A stretch of DNA of 64,000 nucleotides from Psychrobacter aestuarii (GCF_904846035.1 NZ_CAJGYT010000001.1:248001-312000); one strand, 5' to 3'. Counted from the stretch's first letter, positions 28,772 through 37,998 are shown. The notes: generated from the letters alone by a model not told the origin. A program made the numbers and translations.

Positions 28772-29917
28772 TTAGACTTTGCGTACCAAGACTGAGCCGA
28801 TTGAGTAACCTGCGCCGAATGAGCAAATCACGCCCAAATCGCCTGATTGCAAGCTGTCTTTGTAGCGGTGGAAGACCACCATCGGGCTTGATGAGCTGGT
28901 GTTGGCGAACTCGTCCAAGACACTTGGGACAATCGCTTTGTCCGCATCACGACCGACCACGGTGCGCAAGATGAGATCGAGCATATTGGCATTGGCTTGG
29001 TGTAGCCACATCATCTTAACATCGCTTGGCTGGATGTTGTTTTCAGTTAAGTGTTCAGTGATAATCTCTGACACCTTTGGACAGACTTCACGGAAGACTT
29101 TACGACCATTTTGTAAGAACAGCTTTGGCGTGACAGGCTGCTCGATATCATAATGAATGTCTTTTTGCGCCGCGAGATATTCTGAGCGGTCCATAAAACC
29201 ATATTCATTGGTGATGTTGGTTGAGAACTGGGTGAACAGCTTTGAATTTAGGATTTCGTAGCCTTTTGGCGTGTCCAAATCTTCAACGATACAGGCGGTC
29301 GCGACATCACCAAAGATAAAGTGGCTGTCACGGTTGCGCCAGTTCAGATGCGCTGAGGTAATCTCGACGTTGACCACGGCGATGCGTTTTGCCATGCCCG
29401 AGGCGATTGAACCGACCGCTTGCGCCAAACCAAAAGTCGCGGCACTACAGGCGACGTTCATGTCATAGGCAAAGCCGCCAATCATACCAATCTCTTTTTG
29501 CACTTCGATGGCAATGGCAGGATAGGTGCGCTGGAAGTTTGAACACGCAAGGATGATGCCGTCCAAGTCATTTGCTTCAAGACCTGCGTCTTTGAGCGCG
29601 TCTTTAAGCGCTGCCGTACCCATCTCCGCCATAATAGATGGCTCTTCGTCCATGTTGCGATAAGCAATCACAGGCGCCATGATTTCTGGGTCTAGAATGC
29701 CATCTTTTTCCATCACATAGCGCGACTTGATGCCTGAGACTTTTTCGATAAATTCGGCAGAAGAATGCTGCAACGCCGTCACCGTGCCCGCTTCAATCTC
29801 GTCCGCATGTTGTTCATTGTAGTTGTCTACATAGGTGTTAAATGACGTTACCAGCTCTTCATTACTGATGCTATAAGGAGGAATATACAGGCCAGTGCCG
29901 GTGATACAAGTCGTCAT
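28772..29917 (-). CDS. Beta-ketoacyl-ACP synthase III family protein
   Basis: 381-residue thiolase-fold condensing enzyme of the FabH type, longer than E. coli FabH (317). The Cys-His-Asn triad is in NVACSAATFGLA, WLHQANANML and DEFANTSSSSP; the C-terminal GAGYSIGSVLV loop is typical. It probably primes fatty acid synthesis or condenses another acyl-CoA. The substrate cannot be read. It is a single gene with AAGGATAT ahead of its ATG. It is distant from the siderophore locus, so a role in acylating the siderophore is speculation. Confidence 0.82.
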   Translation of the reverse strand: MTTCITGTGLYIPPYSISNEELVTSFNTYVDNYNEQHADEIEAGTVTALQHSSAEFIEKVSGIKSRYVMEKDGILDPEIMAPVIAYRNMDEEPSIMAEMGTAALKDALKDAGLEANDLDGIILACSNFQRTYPAIAIEVQKEIGMIGGFAYDMNVACSAATFGLAQAVGSIASGMAKRIAVVNVEITSAHLNWRNRDSHFIFGDVATACIVEDLDTPKGYEILNSKLFTQFSTNITNEYGFMDRSEYLAAQKDIHYDIEQPVTPKLFLQNGRKVFREVCPKVSEIITEHLTENNIQPSDVKMMWLHQANANMLDLILRTVVGRDADKAIVPSVLDEFANTSSSSPMVVFHRYKDSLQSGDLGVICSFGAGYSIGSVLVRKV

Positions 29918-30185
29918 AATACATATCCTTAATTGCTATAGCGCCTATGCACGCGCTATAGGCTAAAACTTGAAAAACAGCGAACCGCCATTTTCGGTGA
30001 ATGAGTGTAAACTTAAAAAAGCGATGCCTCTATTATGCCTGAATCTGATTATTTTTCTAATGGTTTGTTACAAATAATCCGTTTCGGGTGTGCCTACTGC
30101 AAAAGAGTAAAAGGCACAGGCGTATCTGCTATATAATAGCAAGCATTTTATTTTCAAGTTTTTGCAGCGACATAAAGGAGCGCGT

Positions 30186-30875
30186 GTGGCGGAATTGATA
30201 GGGTGGCTGTTTGGGCAATATGCCGAGTATCCGACGTTATTTATTGTTCTTGAGCTGATTGGTGTAGTCTTTGGCGTTGCCAGCGTGCTGCTTGCCAAGC
30301 GCACGAGCGTGCTTGCCTTTCCGATTGGGCTGGTCAGTACGGCGATTTTTGTGTATCTGCTGTGGGAGTGGCAGCTGTTCGGCGACATGCTGATTAATGC
30401 CTATTATAGCGTGATGAGTATCTACGGCTGGATTAATTGGTCACAGCACAAGAACACACGCGAGGCAGATGCGGTCACTATCGAGCACGTCAGCCGCAAA
30501 GACATTCCGCTGATGGCGCTACTCTCTACGGTGACGGTGGCGTTTGTCGCGCTGATTTATTACTTTAGACCTGTGATTAATAATGACTTTAACTTTGCAG
30601 GTGCGGTGCTGGGTCTAGATTTATTTACGTGGGTGGACTACACCGACATGCTGACCACGGCGCTGTTTTTGATGGCGATGGTGTTGATGGCGCAGCGCAA
30701 AATCGAGCATTGGCTGTTGTGGATTGTCGCGGATGCCATCTCTGTGCCGCTGTACTTTTATAAGGGACTCAGCTTTACTGCGCTCCAGTATGTGGCATTT
30801 ACCTTAATTGCAATGTGGGCTTATTATGAATGGCAACGACGCTACCAGCGCCAGCTTAGCGCAGCATACGCCTGA
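30186..30875 (+). CDS. pnuC: Nicotinamide riboside transporter PnuC
   Basis: Inner-membrane uptake of nicotinamide riboside for NAD salvage. 229 residues with about seven membrane segments and the family motif YYSVMSIYGWINW; the later LDLFTWVDYTDMLTTALFL segment is also typical. The GTG at 30186 is chosen as start because AAGGAG lies 5 bases upstream and the upstream ATG (30162) has no ribosome binding site. Its end overlaps the NadR-like kinase gene by 50 bases, which indicates coupled expression. Confidence 0.87.
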   Translation: MAELIGWLFGQYAEYPTLFIVLELIGVVFGVASVLLAKRTSVLAFPIGLVSTAIFVYLLWEWQLFGDMLINAYYSVMSIYGWINWSQHKNTREADAVTIEHVSRKDIPLMALLSTVTVAFVALIYYFRPVINNDFNFAGAVLGLDLFTWVDYTDMLTTALFLMAMVLMAQRKIEHWLLWIVADAISVPLYFYKGLSFTALQYVAFTLIAMWAYYEWQRRYQRQLSAAYA

Positions 30876-31413
30876 CGGCGTGTTTAACGTCGCGGTATTG
30901 GGCGCAGAAAGCACAGGCAAAACGACCTTGTGCCAAGATTTGGCGGCGCATTTTGGCTGCCCGTGGGTGCCTGAATATATGCGTACCTATTTGCAAAAAA
31001 AATGGGACGAGCGCGGCGAGGTCTGCACGTGGGAGGATTTGCTACCCATCGCGGCGGGGCAAATCGACAGCGAAAATAAGGCGGCAGCAGCGGCGGTCAC
31101 GCAGGGTCAGCACGTGTTTTGTGACACCAGCCTGACCGAGCTGTTTATCTATTCGCATTGGTATTATGGTGACTGCCCCGAGCCGATAAAGCGCGCAGTA
31201 CAGGCGCATCATTATGATTTAATCGTCGTCACCGAAGTAGACATTCCGTGGGTGGCGGACGATTTGCGCGACAGTCCGCACTTGCGCGCTGAGATGTATG
31301 ACTACTTTCTCGATTGGCTTGGGCGTTTGGGACTGCCCTACATCACCGTGGGCGGCAGCCGTGAAGCGCGGGTGGCACGTGTCGCGGCGTACATTGCTGA
31401 ACAAAAAAGCTGA
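30826..31413 (+). CDS. NadR-type ribosylnicotinamide kinase
   Basis: 195-residue P-loop kinase corresponding to the C-terminal kinase domain of NadR only: Walker A GAESTGKTTL near residue 28, PEYMRTYL, and CDTSLTELFIYSHWYYG. The helix-turn-helix and NMN adenylyltransferase domains of E. coli NadR are absent. It would phosphorylate the nicotinamide riboside imported by PnuC and so trap it. The start is uncertain: ATG 30826 overlaps pnuC by 50 bases, while a GTG at 30880 would begin just before the core fold. Confidence 0.82.
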   Translation: MNGNDATSASLAQHTPDGVFNVAVLGAESTGKTTLCQDLAAHFGCPWVPEYMRTYLQKKWDERGEVCTWEDLLPIAAGQIDSENKAAAAAVTQGQHVFCDTSLTELFIYSHWYYGDCPEPIKRAVQAHHYDLIVVTEVDIPWVADDLRDSPHLRAEMYDYFLDWLGRLGLPYITVGGSREARVARVAAYIAEQKS

Positions 31414-31437
31414 ACGCGTAACTTTTAAGTTTTAAGC

Positions 31438-31503
31438 AAAAGCAAAAGCAAAAGCAAAAGCAAAAGCAAAAGCAAAAGCAAAAGCAAAAGCAAAAGCAAA
31501 AGC
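31438..31503. repeat. Hexanucleotide tract (AAAAGC) x 11
   Basis: Eleven exact tandem copies, preceded by a partial AAGC. It lies 24 bases after the NadR-like stop and ends 109 bases before the start of the DUF2058 gene, in non-coding DNA on the coding strand of both genes. Confidence 0.95.
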
Positions 31504-31612
31504 AACCTGAACCGATGCATCAAAAGGCGCAACAGCACTCGGCAAATTTGTTACCATAACGCATTGACCGACTGCCACACGCACGATGCACCACCAACAA
31601 GGTATTTTCATT

Positions 31613-32146
31613 ATGAGTAAAAATGCTCTGCAAGCGCAGCTGCTAAAAGCTGGGCTAATCGACGATAAAAAAGCCAAAAAAATCAACAAGCAAGCCAAGC
31701 ACGCCCAGCGTACAGGCGATAGCGATGCGGCTGAGCGCAAAAAAGCCCTTGCCAAAGCGCAAGCGGAAAAGCTGGAAAAAGACCAACAGCTGAACCAAGA
31801 GCGCCAACGCCAGCTCGAAGAAAAAACGCTAAAAGCCAACATCATCCAGATGATTAAGCAGCACCAAATCCCTGATACCGCAGGCGAGGTCAGCTATCAG
31901 TTTGTTGATAACAGCAAAATCAAAAAGCTGCACACCACGCAAAAACTGTATGACCAAATCGTCGCAGGTCACGTGGTCATCGCCCGCCTTGAGGACGGCT
32001 ATGCGCTACTGCCCTACCCACTGGCGGAGCGTATCAACAGCAAGCAAGAAGGCTTTATCGTCGTGTCCAATGACAAAGACGCCAATGAGCTGGACGAGGA
32101 CGACCCATACGCCGCGTACGTGATTCCTGATGATTTGATGTGGTAA
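31613..32146 (+). CDS. DUF2058 family protein (YaiL-like)
   Basis: 177-residue nucleoprotein/polynucleotide-associated family (DUF2058), function unknown. The N-terminal 70 residues are very rich in Lys, Gln and Ala and predicted helical (KKAKKINKQAKHAQRTGD, then long KA/EK stretches), which suggests nucleic acid or ribosome contact. The C-terminal half is a small alpha/beta domain (VSYQFVDNSKIKKLHT, LPYPLAERI, DDPYAAYVIPDDL) that is the family signature. The internal ATG at 31613 follows AAGG and gives the family start MSKNALQAQLLKAGL. Confidence 0.82.
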   Translation: MSKNALQAQLLKAGLIDDKKAKKINKQAKHAQRTGDSDAAERKKALAKAQAEKLEKDQQLNQERQRQLEEKTLKANIIQMIKQHQIPDTAGEVSYQFVDNSKIKKLHTTQKLYDQIVAGHVVIARLEDGYALLPYPLAERINSKQEGFIVVSNDKDANELDEDDPYAAYVIPDDLMW

Positions 32147-32174
32147 CTGTCGCCTGAGCGTTACCGTTAAAAAT

Positions 32175-32211
32175 AAAAAACCGCCGTGGCAAATGCTGGG
32201 GCGGTTTTTTT
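32175..32211 (+). terminator. Rho-independent terminator after the DUF2058 gene
   Basis: AAAAAACCGCC / GGCGGTTTTTTT with a loop of about 14 bases. Confidence 0.85.
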
Positions 32212-32288
32212 GTTAATGCGATGCGTTATTGGCAGTGTTTATATGCTTGACAGACATATTGGCAATCGTCTGTTGTTTACCGTACGTC

Positions 32289-32945
32289 TTATTTTACGTT
32301 TTTCTCCCCAAATATCACCAACTCATCACCTGCTTGCCACGGCTGGTATTTTTTCATAGCGACAATAAATAGCGGGTGCTCAAGCCACGCCGTTAGCCAG
32401 CGCTGCACATTCGGATAAGGTAAACCATAAAACACCTCGCGGTCAACGTGGGCGAACTGGCGCACAAACGGCATGACGCCAATATCCGCCGCGCTGATGT
32501 CCGCGCCGAGCAAGTAGTTATTATCAGCAAGCAGCGCTTCTAGTTTTTGAATAAATATCTCCCCGCGCTCGCGATAGTCGCTTTGGCTCATCTCAGGATG
32601 ACGGTCGGCGTATTTGTAGCGGTCGAGCCAGTGTTTAAATTCCTTATCATTTTGCGCTATCAGTGCCGCCGCCTCTTCAGGCGCATGGGTCAAGAGTCCG
32701 TGCGGGTCGTTTTGCTCAAGCGCCCACATCATTATCTCAACACTTTCTTCAATTATGGTTCCATCCGCCAACTGTAAAACGGGCACTGTACCTTTTGGGC
32801 TGATCGCTAGCATTTGCTCAGGTTTATTTTTCAACGTAATCTCGCGCAGCGCTACAGACAGCTCGGCAAATAGGATGCCAAGACGAGCACGCATGGCATA
32901 AGGACAACGACGAAAAGAATACAAGCGATGAAGCGGTGAAGTCAT
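32289..32945 (-). CDS. Glutathione S-transferase family protein
   Basis: 218 residues. The N-terminal thioredoxin-like domain has LYSFRRCPYAMRARLG and the cis-Pro/Ser segment GTVPVLQLADGTIIEES; an all-helical C-terminal domain follows. The CPYA motif suggests a cysteine-type (omega/beta-like) GST with thiol transferase activity. The substrate is unknown. The ATG at 32945 is used because GGAAAA precedes it and the N-terminus then matches the fold. Confidence 0.82.
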   Translation of the reverse strand: MTSPLHRLYSFRRCPYAMRARLGILFAELSVALREITLKNKPEQMLAISPKGTVPVLQLADGTIIEESVEIMMWALEQNDPHGLLTHAPEEAAALIAQNDKEFKHWLDRYKYADRHPEMSQSDYRERGEIFIQKLEALLADNNYLLGADISAADIGVMPFVRQFAHVDREVFYGLPYPNVQRWLTAWLEHPLFIVAMKKYQPWQAGDELVIFGEKNVK

Positions 32946-33023
32946 AGTGATTTTCCACAATTGAATAGGCATTAAATAGTAAGTCAAAAAAACCAGTAGG
33001 CTCAAATCTCTGGGTATCGATGC

Positions 33024-33953
33024 TTACAAAGGCGTTTTTGAATATTTTATCGATTGATAATTGGCTATAGCTTCTACCAGTGACTGCGATAGATAAGTAT
33101 CTTTAAGATGGGCGTGCGGGTAATGCTGCTCAAGCCACGATTGGTAGTTATAGAGGGTTAGCGTACCACAATAGAGCGAATATAAAACCTGCACGCCGAT
33201 GCTACGTGACAACCCCATAACGCAATGGAAATTGATAAGCGTGATAAAGCCATCTTCTATTTTATCTTTATGATTGATGATAAGTACCTCTGTCTCAGCA
33301 GATTGTATCAAGACGTCAATTCGCTCAAATAAGTCAATGTAGTCCTTGAGCACTACATCACTTAATGGTTGCAAGTCCAATAAGGGCAAATATAGATAAT
33401 GAACAGGCGTAGACACGGTGTCTTTAGGGGTCATTGCAACTTTATTAACATGGCTAGATATTTCAGCAGCCAAATCAACAACGATAATTTGATAGCAAAC
33501 TGAAGGCTTATTATTTTCAGGCGAGCGCAACCAATCTGTTAAATGAGTATTGATACCTGTCTGTGTCAATCGAGGTGAAGCCACAACGCTAACACTGTCA
33601 CTAATAGCATATGGTGTCAGTGGATACTTTTGACCTTTTGAAAAAGCTTTAAAATACCACTGCCCCAACAATGACATAGCGTTGTACATAATAATGATGG
33701 GAGCAAACTTCATCCAAGTATATGCGGTAAGTCGTCCGCTACTGGACTTTTGAAACCAGCGTGTACCTTGCATTGATCTGGTTTGCTGATAAGCACAAGC
33801 CAACATCGCAAAACTAATCAGCCAGTATAGAGCGATGATAATAGCAAAGGTTTCTATCATTTCATTCGTTATCATACTCATATTAGCAAGGTAAAACCCT
33901 GCAATTGCTATCAACAGAAACCCGATACCGCCTATTGTCAGATGTTTAACCAC
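33024..33953 (-). CDS. Dual-specificity/tyrosine phosphatase-like membrane protein
   Basis: About 309 residues from the suggested GTG at 33953. Two to three hydrophobic segments (GGIGFLLIAIAGFYLAN, IETFAIIIALYWLISFAML) are followed by a cytosolic domain with the Cys-based phosphatase P-loop HCVMGLSRS (HC-x5-R) and a YLYLPLLDLQPL strand typical of dual-specificity phosphatases. The start overlaps the PAP2 gene by 16 bases in another frame. The order PAP2, membrane segments, phosphatase is that of the single-chain YnbD-like PAP2/DSP proteins, so this is either a coupled gene pair or the downstream half of a frameshifted gene. The open frame runs upstream to 34139 inside PAP2 without a good start. 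AT-rich compared with its neighbours. Confidence 0.6.
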   Translation of the reverse strand: MVKHLTIGGIGFLLIAIAGFYLANMSMITNEMIETFAIIIALYWLISFAMLACAYQQTRSMQGTRWFQKSSSGRLTAYTWMKFAPIIIMYNAMSLLGQWYFKAFSKGQKYPLTPYAISDSVSVVASPRLTQTGINTHLTDWLRSPENNKPSVCYQIIVVDLAAEISSHVNKVAMTPKDTVSTPVHYLYLPLLDLQPLSDVVLKDYIDLFERIDVLIQSAETEVLIINHKDKIEDGFITLINFHCVMGLSRSIGVQVLYSLYCGTLTLYNYQSWLEQHYPHAHLKDTYLSQSLVEAIANYQSIKYSKTPL

Positions 33954-34588
33954 CAATGCATACGGACTCGATTTGAAAGTATGAGCACCAATACGGCCAA
34001 CACTACCCCGCCGAATATATCTAACACATGATGCTGATACGTCAGCACTGTTGAGAGACCAATCGATGTACATATACCCACCAGCAATAATCGATAAAGT
34101 ATCAAAACCCATCGTTTTTTGGACTCTGCGACATCCCATAAAGATACACCAAGCAAGATGGCATAACTGACATGCAAAGAGGGTAGCTGATTAAATGGCT
34201 TGTCCACCAACTGCAAAAACTGATAGCCGAATTGTGTCCAATCATCAGATATCAGACGATGAAATGAGAACCGAGCAGGATAAACGTAAAAGATTAAGCA
34301 GGCGAAAACGGTCGCCAAAATTAGACGGTAGGACAGTAAAGATAATTGCGTAAACGTCCGTACTAAAAAAAAGCTCCCTACAAATAAAACCAGTGACCAG
34401 CTGTAAGGAACAATCATAGCGGGAATAAAAGGAACAACGCTATCGAACGGCGTAGCTAGGTTATGAACTTTCGATGGATAAAGCTCATATAAGGACACAC
34501 TATAAAAAGTCGTCAAGTTGTAGAGCAGATAAAATATCGCTAACGCAAGACCTAGGTGTCTAAAACGTGTTGATGGATTTAGCAGCAC
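33938..34588 (-). CDS. PAP2-family phosphatase, membrane protein
   Basis: 216-residue integral membrane protein with about six hydrophobic segments. The PAP2 active site is present in its second and third motifs: LPSLHVSYAILLG and STVLTYQHHVLDIFGG (catalytic His and Asp). Likely acts on a lipid phosphate or pyrophosphate in the membrane. Starts at GTG 34588 with GAGGTA upstream. It ends shortly after motif 3 (VRMHWWLNI), where YnbD-like relatives continue into a phosphatase domain; that domain is encoded immediately downstream in another frame. Confidence 0.75.
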   Translation of the reverse strand: MLLNPSTRFRHLGLALAIFYLLYNLTTFYSVSLYELYPSKVHNLATPFDSVVPFIPAMIVPYSWSLVLFVGSFFLVRTFTQLSLLSYRLILATVFACLIFYVYPARFSFHRLISDDWTQFGYQFLQLVDKPFNQLPSLHVSYAILLGVSLWDVAESKKRWVLILYRLLLVGICTSIGLSTVLTYQHHVLDIFGGVVLAVLVLILSNRVRMHWWLNI

Positions 34589-35076
34589 CTAATACCTCGT
34601 TTATATTAAATAAAAATCACTTTCTACGTTTCAACGCTTTCAAACCACCGACCCATCTTATACCCAAACTTAATAGAGGCGATCGGCTTTAGGGCGAATC
34701 ATATCCGTGATTATTGCATATTAATTTTAGAGGTTACATGTTGGGCTAAATACCTGTTTCTGATTAAACTAATTATTAGAGACAATACTATCTTAAGGTT
34801 CGGTCAAAGTTACTCCTTTATGATGCTTTCATGATGTTAATCGTGCTAGAAGCTTTTAACCCTTTGGAGACAGCTGATGTCATTACCTATTAATATAGTC
34901 AATACTTAATAAAAAAGATGCAACATGACAAACATGCTCGATTAAACGGTATTTTTCTCGCTTGCTGTGACTTCGTCTTTTGATGCTACGAAAAATATCA
35001 TTCAACCTTTCTGTAACTTATTTATAACTAACCCACTAAATTGTGGTTTCGATTTTACGTATTATTTTTGCTTATG
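34589..35076. other. Intergenic region upstream of the PAP2 gene
   Basis: 488 AT-rich bases without a gene. Contains copy B of the 48-bp hairpin repeat and, at the left border of the MFS gene, a degenerate form (TTGCTTATGCTAA) of the short intergenic motif. Nothing else recognised. Confidence 0.5.
34950..34997. repeat. Dispersed 48-bp hairpin repeat, copy B
   Basis: Same length and orientation as copies A and C. Inverted ends TATTTTTC / GAAAAATA and conserved TTGCTGTGACTTCGTCT in the middle; the central hairpin is weaker than in copy A. Confidence 0.75.
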
Positions 35077-36309
35077 CTAAGTGGTTGCCGCTTCCATCAC
35101 CGTGACAGGCTCGGCGGCGCGGATGACTGTCTTTTGTGTTGCCCACAGTAGCAGCAAACCTGTTAATAAAAACCCGCCAAAGACCACAAACGCCAGCGTC
35201 ATGCCCAAACTATCGACCAGCAAGCCCATCATAATGACAGGTACACTCAAGCCGATATACGCCAGTAAAAAATAACCAGCACTGGCGCGGGCGGGTGCGT
35301 GCGGCGCAGATGCCATCACCCCTGATAAGCCGCCCAAATACACCAAGCCATAGCCGCAACTGCTGGTCAATAATGCCGCGACCATCACCGCAACAAACTG
35401 CCCTGATAGCGCGCCCCACGCGAGCAGCGCATAAGCGGGCAATAAAATGCTTAAGCCCAATGTGCTCGCCGCCATCGGTGATAAACGGCGCGCCAAAGGC
35501 TGAAACAACAAACCGCAGCTAATCGCCAGCATCGATGCAAAGCCTGCGTACTCTGCCAGTCCATGCGTGTTGAGGACCGACGGTATTACCGACAATACCA
35601 AGCCCGTCGTTGACCAGCACAGCAAAATCCCGCAGCCGTACCATACGGTGGTTTTATTAAAATAGGGCAAACGCAGCATGGGCGTGGCAGCGTTACCTTT
35701 CGTTGAGTTCGCCGTATTTAGTTTTGCTGTTTCGGGCAAACGCAGCACCAAAACAATAGACAATAGCAATCCGCCCAGCAGCGCGAAAAAGCTGGCGGGC
35801 GCATCTGTCGGATAAACGAGCAAGCACAGCGTGGTGAGCATCGGACCCAAACCAAAGCCCACACTGGTGCTCGCCGTCACCCACGCGGTCGCCTGCGTTT
35901 GCGCCCGCTGCCCAAACAGCTCAATCATATACACCGTGGCGGTACACGACATCAACGCTGTGCCAATACCGAGCAGCAGCCGCGCCACCGCCAGCGCGCG
36001 GATATACGGATAAAACAACATAATCACCGTGGCGATGGTAGACAATATCAGCGCTACCAGCATCACGGTGCGCCGCCCCAGTCTATCGGACAGCCCGCCC
36101 AGCGCCAGCAGAACAGGAATCACCCCAAGCACATAGCACGAAAAGGCAATCGTCGTCGCCAGCACGCCATAGCCATCATTGCTCGCATAGAGGGCGTATA
36201 GCGGGTTATGCACATTGACACTGATGGTAATCATACCGAGCGCGAGTGCTAAAGAAGCAGGCGCGGCGCTGGTGCTTTTAGAGGTTTTGGCAAATGAAGT
36301 CGATAACAT
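35077..36309 (-). CDS. MFS transporter, 12-TM
   Basis: 410-residue major facilitator with about 12 hydrophobic segments, the motif A loop GGLSDRLGRRTVM after TM2 and the antiporter-type motif C region (TASTSVGFGLGPML) in TM5. Probably a drug or metabolite exporter; substrate unknown. AAGGCG precedes the ATG. Divergent from a MocR-type regulator 260 bases away, which probably controls it. Confidence 0.82.
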   Translation of the reverse strand: MLSTSFAKTSKSTSAAPASLALALGMITISVNVHNPLYALYASNDGYGVLATTIAFSCYVLGVIPVLLALGGLSDRLGRRTVMLVALILSTIATVIMLFYPYIRALAVARLLLGIGTALMSCTATVYMIELFGQRAQTQATAWVTASTSVGFGLGPMLTTLCLLVYPTDAPASFFALLGGLLLSIVLVLRLPETAKLNTANSTKGNAATPMLRLPYFNKTTVWYGCGILLCWSTTGLVLSVIPSVLNTHGLAEYAGFASMLAISCGLLFQPLARRLSPMAASTLGLSILLPAYALLAWGALSGQFVAVMVAALLTSSCGYGLVYLGGLSGVMASAPHAPARASAGYFLLAYIGLSVPVIMMGLLVDSLGMTLAFVVFGGFLLTGLLLLWATQKTVIRAAEPVTVMEAATT

Positions 36310-36362
36310 AACAGCGCCTTAGCAATCAAAATGAGGTTAAGTATTAGGTTAAGAAAAGAAAG

Positions 36363-36476
36363 AACTGTCCGTCATTACAGCAAATACGCTGACCACCCGC
36401 TATATACAGTCCCATACAATTCAGGCAAACTGTTTACTAGGCACAACCCATACAATTTTGCTTAATTGTTTTGTAT
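36363..36476. promoter_or_regulatory. Probable operator region between the MFS and MocR genes
   Basis: Direct repeat CCCATACAATT at 36411-36421 and 36447-36457, exactly 36 bases apart. The second copy is also the left arm of an inverted ATACAA ... TTGTAT. AACTGTCC at 36363-36370 recurs in the other MocR intergenic region at 61483. Direct repeats are the usual binding sites of MocR dimers. Confidence 0.4.
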
Positions 36477-36568
36477 TATTTGCCATTTTTAAATTTTTCC
36501 TTTTATTGCGCTGATTTTTTCTCCTTTTCTTTTTACGAGATTTTCTTTTATCATTTTTGGAGCTACCC

Positions 36569-37945
36569 TTGACCCGCATTGACGCCATTATCCAAGACAT
36601 CAAAGCCAAAATCGCCACCGTGACCTATACCGCAGGCACTCGCCTGCCCTCGGTACGTAAGGCAGCGGCGCTGTATGACTGTTCGCCCTCAACGGTGGTC
36701 GAGGCGTATGAGCGGCTGGTCAGTGCGGGTATTCTCTATGCGCGGGCGGGCGCAGGATTTTATGTGGCGGAGCGTACCGTGCCGTTGTCGCTCGCGGAGA
36801 TTGCGCCTGATATTGAGCGCGAGATTGACCCCTTGTGGGTGGCGCGGCAGTCGCTGGAGACGCAGCAGCATACCTTGCGCCCTGGCTGCGGCTGGCTGCC
36901 TGCCGATTGGTTGTATCTTGAGGGCGTGCGCCGAGGAATGCGCACGATAGCCAAGGCAGAAGACGATGTTTTAAGCGATTACGCCACGCCGCTTGGCTTA
37001 CCTGCCTTACGCCAGTTGCTGGCAAGACGGATGCACGGTCTAGGCATTGAGGCAAATCCTGCACAAATCATGCTCACTGAATCAGGCACGCAGGCGCTAG
37101 ATTTATTGTGCCGTTTTATCTTACGCGCTGGCGACACGGTATTGGTCGATGACCCCTGTTATTTTAATTTTTATGCCTTATTGCGCGCGCATCGCGTCAA
37201 GGTGATTGGCGTGCCGTATACTCCGCAGGGCGTGGACACCGCTGCCTTTGCCGCGATGATAGATACGCACCAGCCGCGCCTATACATCACCAATGCCGCG
37301 ATTCATAATCCGACGGGCGCGATTTTAACCCCAAGCACCGCCTATCAAGTGCTGCAACTGGCGCAGCAAGCGAACATGTATATTATCGAAGACGATATCT
37401 TTGCAGATTTTGAGGTCACGCCCGCCCCGCGTTTGGCAGCGCTCGATGGTCTATCGCGGGTGCTTTATATGGGCAGCTTTTCTAAGACCATTTCTGCGTC
37501 CTTGCGCTGTGGCTATATTGCTGCGCCCAATGAATTATTAGAAGACTTGCTGGATTTAAAGATGGCGACAGGCTTTGGCGGCGCGCATTTGGCAGCGCAT
37601 GTGGTCATGCACGCGCTGATGGACACAGGCTACCGCAAGCACATGAGTATGCTGCACACACGGCTAGCACGCGCGCGGACATATGCCCTTGCCCAACTGG
37701 CAAAACTCGGTATTACGCCGTGGCTTGTACCCAATACAGGGCTGTTTTTGTGGTGTCAACTGCCAGATGGCGTGGACGCAGCAAAGCTGGCAAGGGACTG
37801 TATGGCAGAAGGCATGGTACTCGCACCAGGCAATGTGTTTAGTCAATCGACGGACGCGCACCGTTTTATGCGCTTTAATGTGGCGCAGTGCGTGGATGCG
37901 CGGGTGTTTGCGGTGTTAGAGGCGGTGATGGAAAAATGTAAATAG
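36569..37945 (+). CDS. MocR-type regulator (GntR winged helix fused to aminotransferase)
   Basis: 458 residues. N-terminal GntR winged helix (TRLPSVRKAAALYDCSPSTVVEAYERLVSAG, GAGFYV), then a class I aminotransferase-like domain with the PLP lysine in MGSFSKTISASLRCGY and the NPTGA loop. Such proteins sense PLP or amino-acid-like ligands and usually regulate a divergent gene, here the MFS transporter. The start is a TTG at 36569, with GGAG 6 bases upstream; another TTG lies 12 bases earlier. A terminator follows. Confidence 0.85.
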   Translation: MTRIDAIIQDIKAKIATVTYTAGTRLPSVRKAAALYDCSPSTVVEAYERLVSAGILYARAGAGFYVAERTVPLSLAEIAPDIEREIDPLWVARQSLETQQHTLRPGCGWLPADWLYLEGVRRGMRTIAKAEDDVLSDYATPLGLPALRQLLARRMHGLGIEANPAQIMLTESGTQALDLLCRFILRAGDTVLVDDPCYFNFYALLRAHRVKVIGVPYTPQGVDTAAFAAMIDTHQPRLYITNAAIHNPTGAILTPSTAYQVLQLAQQANMYIIEDDIFADFEVTPAPRLAALDGLSRVLYMGSFSKTISASLRCGYIAAPNELLEDLLDLKMATGFGGAHLAAHVVMHALMDTGYRKHMSMLHTRLARARTYALAQLAKLGITPWLVPNTGLFLWCQLPDGVDAAKLARDCMAEGMVLAPGNVFSQSTDAHRFMRFNVAQCVDARVFAVLEAVMEKCK

Positions 37946-37960
37946 GTAAAATATGACTTC

Positions 37961-37998
37961 AAAAAACCCCGCCTAACATCAACGTTACGCGGGGTTTT
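37961..37998. terminator. Bidirectional terminator between the MocR and TonB-receptor genes
   Basis: AAAACCCCGC / GCGGGGTTTT with an inner TAAC / GTTA pairing, between convergent genes. Confidence 0.85.
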
